DNA of 64,000 nt from Anaspis maculata (lineage: Eukaryota > Arthropoda > Insecta > Coleoptera > Scraptiidae): positions 53,191,306-53,255,305 of the forward strand of contig OX421963.1 of assembly GCA_949128115.1 (NCBI GenBank), written 5' to 3'. Under the pieces are notes generated by a model. It ran no database searches and had not been told where the DNA came from. It saw only the letters and a program-made list of their open reading frames with translations. Both the position numbers and the translations under genes were made by a program. Position 1 is the first letter of the stretch, and each line of letters opens with the position of its first letter. Below are positions 55,766 to 64,000 of this stretch, piece by piece.

Positions 55766-56147
55766 CCAGGGTAAATGTCTGAATTTTTCGACTTCATAGC
55801 CACCCTTGGTTACGAGTTTAGGATCACACGGTACCTTGATGAGTTTTCTGAAAAGTTGTTATCAATGTGCTTCTGGTTTTTCTAAAAACTACAACATCCT
55901 GTTTAACCTTCCAAGTATATATTTTCCCTGTACTTATCTCTTATCTCCCTCTTATCTTTATTCAACTTGTCCTTCCTTATAGTAGCTGCATTGACTTTGC
56001 ATAGATATGTGCTATATGTTGATGCTATTAAAGTATAATTTTTGCTATCCTTCGGTCGCCGATAATCACTTAACAATTTAAATGAAATAATGTTTCACTT
56101 ATGACAAAAATAAAAATGTTAGCAACCCCTCTGATCTAGTAATTATA
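55766..56147. other. No gene
   Basis: AT-rich, no feature. Confidence 0.4.
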
Positions 56148-56521
56148 CAGGTGACCTTAAACCTCTGTCATTAAATGCAAGAGATGACTCTTTGACCTTT
56201 TTCATGACTACCTATGTACGCAAATTTTGTTCTTGAAAAATTTAGTTTTTAAGATACAAAGTGTTGAAGTTGGTGGTAGGAATTTTTTTCGCAATAAAAA
56301 GCAAACAAAATCTGACCTCGCAAATGACAATACTACATAATTTGAAACTTTGAGGAAGTATAGTTGAATACTCCATATGTATACGTATTTATATAGAACT
56401 ATTTTCTTTTATTCCTGTTGCCGCTATAAAAAAATATGACCTTGGAAGAAATGACTATTTTCAATTATATTAGTCTTAGAATGAGCCAAGGAACTGCCCC
56501 CATAGGTTTAAAGTCACCCTG
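56148..56521. mobile_element. Short CAGGGTGAC-type TA element
   Basis: 374 bp. Ends CAGGTGACCTTAAACCT / AGGTTTAAAGTCACCCTG, TA at 56146-56147 and 56522-56523. The interior is not palindromic. Confidence 0.75.
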
Positions 56522-56658
56522 TATAGATATACCGTGTGGTCAAAATTATCCTAGTCAAAAGGTAGCCTCGAAATAAGAAAAATGCCGCCTACAGCAGCCG
56601 CCATCGCCGGGGCCAAGGCCACCTGTGACTGACTAGGATAATAATTTTTGATCTCACT

Positions 56659-57498
56659 TAGGGCATCCAATGAGACTTAAACGAAATTCCGGGATTTCAG
56701 ATTGAAAATTTCAAATCCCGGGATCCCGGGATTTTCGGGATTCCTCAAATGATGCAGCATTTCACCTCAGTTGAGTGGAAAACAGAGTCAAAGCAAGAAA
56801 CACAGATCATTCAAGTAAGAACATCATCATTTGACACCAATATTAGTATTTTATTGTATTTATTTTGCATAAAATAAATAGAACATTACAGTTGCATTGC
56901 AATTATGCGTGCTTTCTTCAAGGAAGCAAAAATCACTTGCTGAGACAAAAGAAATTGTTTTTTTTCTTCAATTTATCACAGTTATATTTTATTTCATGTG
57001 TGTTTGGACATGTTCTTAAGTTTTCAAGGGTTGCTATTTTCATTTCCATATAACTTTGCCTGGAACTTGAATACCATGGTGTTTGGTGGTATGGTAACCG
57101 GAAGAGGTATCTGGTGTGGAAATACAGGCTCTAAGTGTAATGTACCATGTACATACTTCACCTATCAATAATTCTAATATTAGTATTATTATCAAGTACC
57201 AATACTATCAATTACCACCAATTATTAAACAGCAAATGATGATTGGGTACTAGCTTTATTTCAGCAAAATAAATATGATAATAATCATTACTAATAAATA
57301 ATGGTTTCAAATTCAGTGTGCTCACTTGAATAATCTGTGTTTCTTGCATTAACGCCATCAACATCAACTCTATTTTTCATTAAGTGAGATGAAAAGATGC
57401 ATCATTTGTAAAATCCCGAAAATCCCGGGATCTCGGTGGAAAAATCCCGGGATTTTCGGGATTGGAAATCTAACGGGATCCCGGGATTGGATGCCCAA
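56659..57498. mobile_element. hAT-like non-autonomous element
   Basis: 840 bp. Ends TAGGGCATCCAAT / ATTGGATGCCCAA, with CCCGGGATCCCGGGATTTTC-type sub-terminal repeats on both sides. Perfect 8-bp duplication ATCTCACT at 56651-56658 and 57499-57506. No transposase. Confidence 0.9.
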
Positions 57499-57529
57499 AT
57501 CTCACTGTACATAGGTAGGTACTCACCTA

Positions 57530-59155
57530 TAGTACAGGAAAAATAGTAAAAAAAATCGGCCGAACCTCGGAAAAAATGTGGACGTCCTGAAAATTTGATA
57601 TTCTGTTCAGAATTGAATGCTCTACTACATATCCAAAATCGCCAGAAATCGCACCTGGGGGTTTTGAATTATTGGAGGGAGGGGGGGGGGTAAAAAATTG
57701 CAACTTGAAATAGAGGGGATGAAACCCGTCAATCCATTGGAAGCAAATACGCTATAATTCAACGCATCATATCCCGTTGCCCGCTCTGCTAGGTGGTCCA
57801 TTTGGTTTTTCTGGCCATGTAGAACCGATCCCGACAAGTTTGGTACCTTTTCCGACTAAATTCGATCTCCTGAACTCGAACCCGATGTGTAAATTTGAAT
57901 GAAAACAAGTTTGAACAAGTTAACTTGAAAAAACTTATTTTTTCTTTGACAATTTTGACGATTTTTTTTTTACTGTTAGAGGTGTTCATCTTTGGAAAAT
58001 TTTCGGGGGTCATTAGATTGAAGTGTATTCTCCACGAGAATCATCCACTCGATGTATAATTTTGTTTCTGGAGTTCAAAAAATCGATTTAAACCTGAGCC
58101 GGCCCGGCGCGTCGTCTACTACTGACCAGAACTCTACAGCATGTACCTTCAAATGAAAATAGCTCAAACTTTCGAAAAAATAACAACTCATCTTTGAAAA
58201 TTCGATACATAATCTGTGCAGAATTAAATTCCCTATAACATAAACAAAACCGCCATGAATCGCACTGAAAGGTTTTGAGTTATTTGAAAGGAGAGGGAAC
58301 AGTTCATAGAGTACGAATCTTGACAAAATGTTATCCTTCTCCTCCAATAACTCAAAATCCTGCAGTGCGATTCATGGCGATTTTGTTCATGTTATAGGGA
58401 ATTCAGTTCTGCAAAAATCGTCCAATTTTCAAAGATAAGTTATTAGTTTCTCGATAGTTTGAGCTACTTTCATTTAAGGGTGCATGTTGTAGTGTTCTGG
58501 TCATTAGCAGAAGCCGTGCCGGGCCGGCTCAGGTTCAAATCGACTTTTTAAACTAGAGAAACAAAATTAAACATCGAGTAGATGATTTTCGTGAAGAATA
58601 CACTTCAATGCAATGGCCCCTGAGAATGTTCCAAAGATGAGCACCTTTGACAGTGGAAAAAAAAATCGTCAAAATTGTCGACTTGTTAAAAGAAAAAACC
58701 AGTTTTTTCAAGTTAACTTGTTCAAACTTGTTTTCATCCAAATTAACACATCGGATTCGAGTTCAGGAAATTGAATTTAGTCGGAAAAGATACCAAACTT
58801 GTCGTGATTGGTTCTATATGGCCGGAAAAACAAAATGGACCACCTAGCAGAGCTTCGCCCCCCCACGACCCCCCTTCAACAGTGATCGACACTTTTTGTG
58901 CCAAAATGGTATCAACGGGATATGATGCGTCGAATAATATTGTATTTGCTTCCAATGGATTAACGGGTTTCATCCCCTCCATTTCAAGTTGCAATTTTTT
59001 ACCCTCCGGTAAAATATACAAAATAACTCAAAACCCCCGGGTGCGATTTTTGGCGATTTTGGATATGTTGTAGAGCACTCAATTTTGAACAGAATATCAA
59101 ATTTTGAGGACGTCCATATTTATTCCGAGGTTGAGATCTACCTTTCTTGTACTAT
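57530..59155. repeat. 1.6-kb palindrome
   Basis: Outer blocks ACGTCCTGAAAATTTGATAT and its complement near 59090-59110. Inner blocks AACCTGAGCCGGCCCGGC (58090) and GCCGGGCCGGCTCAGGTT (58517). Centre near 58310. Arms are diverged (older). Non-coding frames on both strands are mirror images. Confidence 0.85.
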
Positions 59156-59159
59156 TAGC

Positions 59160-60217
59160 AGGGGCCGTATTTTTGAAACGTGTAAATTCAGTTTCCATGT
59201 GAAAATGGTGCGGTTACTATGGCACCAGCCAATCGAAAATTTCCTCCAAGAATCGAAGGGGCGGAAACACAGTTGCATAGTAATCCCATGTGAAATCTCG
59301 CCGTTTTCAAAGATACGGACCTAGGGTAGGTACCAAAGTAGGTAGGTACTTAAAAATAGCTAGGTATCGCTAAAAACGTTTTAGATTAATTTGCAACTTC
59401 ATGTAAATTGAATTTTCTAATGGGGTTCCCACTTCCCCCGCATTCTTCATCGTTGGGGGTTGGATAACAGCTATAATTACCATTCCACTCGAGAGTTTAA
59501 TGAAATTAAAAATAGGTATTTTCTGTTAAATTTATCAACGTCCTATGTCATTTAGAGTTTTGGAAACTTCTTTTATTAGACGAGGCGGGTCAATGAACCG
59601 TTCCAAAGTTAAATTGATGCAACATCTTGTGTGCTGATATTTACCCGAGATAAACTCCTTGTTTATGCATCATCCATGCAACTAAAATTCCTGCGTGCGT
59701 AATATGGAGGAAGAAACCAATAATTCTGAAATTAGAACAGTCCGATAACTCCCATATATTCGCGTTGAAACGGAAAATCCCAAATCCCAGTTTGACATAC
59801 AAAAATAAAAATATTTATCTGTTCTGGAGCACGCTCGTGCAGCTTTGTTTTTATCGCACTTTCCCCACATAGAGAATGGCGCTTCTGGCTGCACTTCGTC
59901 CGTCTGTCTGTCTGTCCGTCACAGGAACCACTCTTGAGGGAGAACAGCTATTGTCAAGTTCACGAAATCTGCAGAACGTGGCCCCACCGAAGTATTACTC
60001 GCCTGCTGCACTTTGAATTTTCGATACATAGAGCTATACCTCACTCGATTCCTAGACCGTCAAGGATCGTGAAAAATTATGGTGGAGCATAGATATACAT
60101 CTGCTGCAAGCAAATATGGTGGAGGCGCCAATAAGGGCTCCATCTGATCTGGTAGTAAGAAATTGGCTGTACCTCGTTTGTTTTTCTCCTGTACCCGTAT
60201 CTTATTAGACAAATGAA
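59160..60217. other. No gene; possible HINE relic
   Basis: GCGCTTCTGGCTGCACTTCG followed by (TCTG)n at 59879-59920 is reminiscent of a HINE 5' end but too short to call. Confidence 0.4.
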
Positions 60218-60807
60218 TTCTCTTATTTCATTTCATTTTTTTCATTTCATACTTTATTGCCATAGAAACACATGATTACATGTAGGTAATTCGTATTATC
60301 AGCAACGTCAAAAGAAAACAGAAATAAGTATTTACAACAATAACAATAGCAGGGCAAGCAGCAAACTTAACAATATGTAAAGATAAAATCATAAATAAGT
60401 AAATAAATAAATAAATAAATAAATAAAATAGTATAGATAAAAAGACAGATGTACAACAGGAAAAGATAAATGACAATCATTTTAAAATGACATATTAAAA
60501 TATTCTTGCAGAGTATATGGACATCCATGAATAAGGAGCAACCTGAGTTCTCTTTTGAACTTGTAGACATTCTCGCAATATTTTAGAGAGGTTGGAAGTC
60601 AATTGAACACCCTGAGTCCTATATAAGGTGGAGTGGTGGTCACCAAAGTCATCTTATGGAAAGGGACGTGAAAATCATCAATAGATCTCGTGTTAAAGGA
60701 GTGAATGTTTTTGTTTCTACAGAAAAAGTCTTTATTTTTGAAGATGTAAAGACACAGCTCATAAATGTAAATGCCGGTGAGCGTTAGAATTCCAAATTTT
60801 CTAACAA
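60218..60807 (-). pseudogene. LINE reverse-transcriptase ORF, C-terminal piece and 3' tail
   Basis: On the minus strand from 60807: VRKFGILTLTGIYIYEL, CLYIFKNKDFF, then NTRSIDDFHVPFHKMTL, PPYIGLRVFN, a stop where LP should follow, and FKRELRLLL...TLQEYF. This is the characteristic C-terminus of a large family of insect non-LTR retrotransposons. The tail reads GCAATAAAGTATGAAATG with TGAAA-type repeats near 60220-60255. It continues the fragment at 62737-63110; HINE copy 2 separates them. Stops show it is dead. Confidence 0.75.
60398..60427. repeat. (AAAT)n microsatellite
   Basis: About seven AAAT units within the 3' part of the LINE fragment. Confidence 0.9.
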
Positions 60808-61583
60808 GTGAATACGCCTCATGGGCATGAGGCTCAGTAGCGCACTTCCTTTTTGAAGGATTAGTGAACGCAAGATGTTAAGTAATTAGGGTTCTACCGT
60901 CTTGGGCAAAAAATTCCAATATGGCGGCCAAAATATCGACAGAATCATGAAATTCGGCTTGAAAATCAGAATGATTGTACTAGACAAGGGTAAGTTCCAA
61001 GTTTCATGAAAATCGTTCCACTAATAAGAGATTTCAATATGGCGGCCAAGATGGCGGCAGAATTATGAAACTCAGCTTGAAAATAGGAATGATCGTACGA
61101 GACAAGCGTACTCTCAAGTTTCATGAAAATCCTTCCACTTATAAGAGATTTCAATATGGCGGCCAAGATGGTGGGGCAATCGTGAAATTTGGCTTGAAAA
61201 TAAGAATGATCGTACTAGACAAGGGTAAGTTTCAAGTTTCATGACAATCGTTCCACTAATAAGAAATTTCAATATGGCAGCCAAGATGGCGGCCGAATTA
61301 TGAAAGCCAATCTGCCTATTTGGTCCTTGAGAACCTAAGCTATTCACCGGATAAAGTTCAATCTTCAAGGGCTGTAGCTTTAGTTCCCGAGAAGAAGTTC
61401 AACTTCATCGAAGTGCACAGGAGATCTCTGTTTTTTGAGAATAATGATAACGATGTATGGATAACAAAAATAGTGCCCATTGGCCACCCTTGGGGACATC
61501 AGCTATTGATCGGAAAAAAGTTCCAAGACTCTTGTTTCAATTCTCGAGAAGGAGTACAGCGTCTTAATTTCTGCACGGACTCG

Positions 61584-61614
<31 letters not shown>

Positions 61615-62736
61615 CGGCCACATAAGCGTCATTCTGTTACTTATATAAGAAAATGTTCTCCAACTGATTTCGACCTCCTGAACACGAATATGGGGTTCAG
61701 TTTTGAATTGGAACATTTCTTTTTTATCGAAAAACCGAAAAAATGGTAGCCTGTCACATGATTTTTAGTGATACCTACCTACTTTTTTTTTGTTATTGAG
61801 CGAACATGTTTCGTAATTTGAGTGCCATTATCCTTTAGGTACCTAGTATTGGCTATTTCAAAATGGTCAATTACTATTTCGGCACGTCTGATTTTAAATT
61901 TGTAGGGTCGTATAATATGCGCCGAGCCGTGGCTTTGCGGTCGTTTTCAAAAATTGATAACAATTGACCCAACGGTCGGATCGAAGTGAGGTTTTTGTCA
62001 AAAGAAAGTTCAAATTGTTCTCTAAATATAATGCCCTACATGCAGTGATGTATTTCATTAAGAAATTGTAGTTGCCTGCATATCGCAACTTTCTACATCT
62101 TACCGCGAATGCCAGCACTTGATCGGCGAAGCCGCCCTACACCAAAATGTTATTTTTGTAATTGTTCATGATTATTTCGGCAAAATTTTTCTTGATTCGC
62201 GTACCAAGGCCATGAGCTATCCATTCGAGTTGAAATATTTTCTGTATTGAATTTCGTTTTGTTCGGAGGAAAGGATATGAAGCACCAGCAAGCAACGAAT
62301 AAATCATTTGCGGCCGAGCCGAAGTTTCGGAGTCATTTTCAAAAATTAATAACTATTGGCCTGCACCTCGCACCGATGTGAAATTTTCATTAAAATGAAG
62401 TTCAAATCATCCTCTAAATATAACTCCGCATATGTATTATGGTAAAATGATAAGATCGGGTACTTCCTCGCATGTGATAACTTTCGAGATCAGGCCGGCT
62501 TCTGAAATGCAGCATTCAACGGCGATGCGGCATCACACTAAATTGTTATTATTGTCATTGTTTATTATTATTTCGTCGAGATTTTTCTTGGTTCGGGATA
62601 CAAGGTCATGAGCTACCCAATGGAATAAAATTTTTTCGCAAAAACTTTTTCGTCTAGGACTAGATGCTGTGACGGACGGACGGACGGACGGACAAAGCGA
62701 GGACAAAAGCGCCTTCCCGTTTGGAGAAGTGCGCTA
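60808..62736 (-). mobile_element. HINE copy 2, inserted in a LINE fragment
   Basis: About 1.93 kb, collinear with copy 1. The 5' end (62735 downward) is AGCGCACTTC, its inverted partner is at 60839-60848, and the 3' hairpin is at 60816-60833. GACA array at 61584-61611, GGAC array at about 62671-62693. The LINE reading frame resumes across it: RPIF ends at 62737 and VRKFGIL begins at 60806. Confidence 0.75.
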
Positions 62737-63110
62737 AAAATTGGCCTGCACGATTGTCTCGGTGATAAACTAGCCAAGCATCTCACAATCCTCTTCTGAC
62801 ATATAAAGACGTCCCGAGACAACGTCGAATCTCCCCACAGACACACGCAGTAGGAGAGTCTTGAGACAACCTGGGCGTGATACATACTCAACATTTGTTG
62901 GTCAGTCAGAATAGTTTTCAGAATTCTGAAAAAGAACGCTAGTGAATTCAGTTTTGAAATCAGATGCGTGCAATGCGGCTTCTAGTTCAAATGGGAATCT
63001 ACATACAGACCGAGGAATTTCAGCGACTCGACACCAACGAGTTTCGCCCCATCTAAACTTAGATCCAAGGAAGAGCATTCTTTTTGTCGCGGATGAAACC
63101 TTATCATTTC
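62737..63110 (-). pseudogene. LINE reverse-transcriptase ORF, thumb/connection piece
   Basis: Minus strand: FHPRQKECSSLDLSLDGAK, VGVESLKFLGLYVDSHLN, then TAG where this family usually has Trp. Then come about 30 codons with shifts, and YHAQVVSRLSYCVCLWGDS...FICQKRIVRCLASL. This is the region after the reverse transcriptase catalytic core in non-LTR elements. 5' truncated near 63110. Confidence 0.7.
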
Positions 63111-63313
63111 ATATCTAAATCTACAAACGTCACTTCGGGAAACTGTCAAAATTGTCTTTGGTATGCTAAATTCAGGCATTTTTAAGGTTATCCGATATTT
63201 TTGAAACTTTGCAATATTATAGATCTTCAAGTACCCTTCCCGAATTTTCACTATTCCATATCGTATATTTGCCGTTTTGGCCGCTAGATTGAAAAGATGG
63301 CGCCCCAAAAACA

Positions 63314-63321
63314 GTTTTTTG
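63314..63321. repeat. 8-bp target duplication of the short hAT element, left
   Basis: GTTTTTTG, repeated at 63596-63603. Low complexity, so weaker evidence alone. Confidence 0.7.
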
Positions 63322-63595
63322 CAAGGGTGGATTTGGCAATAGGCAAAGTAGGCATGTGCCTAGGGCGGCAGATCCAAGGGGGCGGCATCGACATCGTCTT
63401 CTTGGAATTTCTTCAATTCTTCAATTTTTGTTAATTTGTGTCAACTATTGATGAAAAACCACTTATTATCATCAACAGCAGTTAGTGCTTTAAAAATATG
63501 AACACAAACTAGTTCTCTGAAACACACCTCTCTGAGGGGAAGGGGCGGCCAATTCAGTCATGCCTAGGGCGCCACGAAACCCAAGTCCGCCCCTG
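63322..63595. mobile_element. Short hAT-like element
   Basis: 274 bp. Ends CAAGGGTGGATTTGG / CCAAGTCCGCCCCTG, sub-terminal TGCCTAGGGCG blocks like those of 37128-37937, and an 8-bp duplication. Non-coding. Confidence 0.82.
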
Positions 63596-63897
63596 GTTTT
63601 TTGTCAATATGTACCTTCATTTCAGTCAATGTGGGGTGGGAACGTTTATATGCGAATGGAAGCTCATTCAGTTCTCTACAATTTGACACTTTAGTCGTCT
63701 GCGTGCTACTTCTGGTTCTTGGGTTATGGCTTCTAGAACTCCCTGATGCATTCAACTTTTGGCACCCAATCAGCATGTTAAGTTGATCCCAGCTCCACGT
63801 GGCAGTCAAATTAACCAAGCATAAATAATGATCAGTTGTCAACCACAGACCATTAATATCCAGTGAATCAATCATGGTAATGGTTGTTATGCAACTA

Positions 63898-64000
63898 CAG
63901 GGTGAACTTTAAGGGCGAATTAACTTTGAATAGGTACCTATAGGCCATGGCACATTGTCGCGGAATACTCTGTATTAGTTCTTACCTAGTTATTACTAAG
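63898..64000. mobile_element. CAGGGTG element end, running out of the window
   Basis: TA-CAGGGTGAACTTTAAGGGCG begins at 63898. The other end is not in the window. Confidence 0.4.

Overview
The window looks like AT-rich, repeat-saturated nuclear DNA of an animal, most likely an insect and plausibly a hemipteran. The only host gene I can identify is a spliced, insect-like GPATCH1. It is surrounded by non-LTR retrotransposons, Tc1-, Harbinger-, hAT- and Mutator-like fragments, Helentron-like elements and very many palindromic foldback elements. There are no operons, Shine-Dalgarno sites or rRNA genes. The species cannot be fixed from sequence alone.

Layout. 0.3-2.4 kb: a small MITE split by a Helentron-like element (HINE copy 1). 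2.5-3.2 kb: a frameshifted SWIM zinc-finger remnant on the plus strand facing a THAP zinc-finger fragment on the minus strand. 4.6-8.1 kb: GPATCH1 on the minus strand, three exons, with a foldback element in intron 2. 8.6-9.4 kb: small MITEs and a tRNA-Lys-like relic. 9.5-15.7 kb: a large palindrome whose left arm alone was invaded three times, once by a decayed Tc1-like element. 16.4-20.5 kb: MITEs, a 2.2-kb palindrome and a Harbinger transposase fragment. 20.8-23.9 kb: a palindrome interrupted by HINE copy 4. 24.3-28.4 kb: TA-flanked CAGGGTG elements and MITEs. 28.6-34.7 kb: HINE copy 5, itself split by a CAGGGTG palindrome and by a 5'-truncated LINE with an intact reverse transcriptase ORF. 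35.1-38.2 kb: a Mutator-like foldback with a satellite core (copy A), carrying a hAT insertion. 38.3-40.8 kb: a nearly perfect 2.4-kb palindrome. 42.8-44.3 kb: another palindrome. 45.5-47.4 kb: HINE copy 3. 47.8-51.2 kb: a modular palindrome split by foldback copy B. 52.0-59.2 kb: more CAGGGTG palindromes, a MITE and a hAT element. 60.2-63.1 kb: a decayed LINE split by HINE copy 2. 63.3-63.6 kb: a short hAT element.

How the parts fit together. Many insertion boundaries can be read directly because the window also holds an uninterrupted relative or the opposite palindrome arm. This gives a relative order: MITE, LINE and palindrome hosts came before the HINEs. HINE copy 5 came before the LINE and the CAGGGTG element that split it. 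The modular palindrome came before foldback copy B, and copy A came before its hAT passenger.

The most interesting unifying signals are two. First, a HINE family keeps an inverted repeat between its 5' end and a point next to its 3' hairpin even when the repeat sequence itself has changed. Second, several palindromes continue beyond their apparent transposon termini. I see no evidence of a new protein-coding system.
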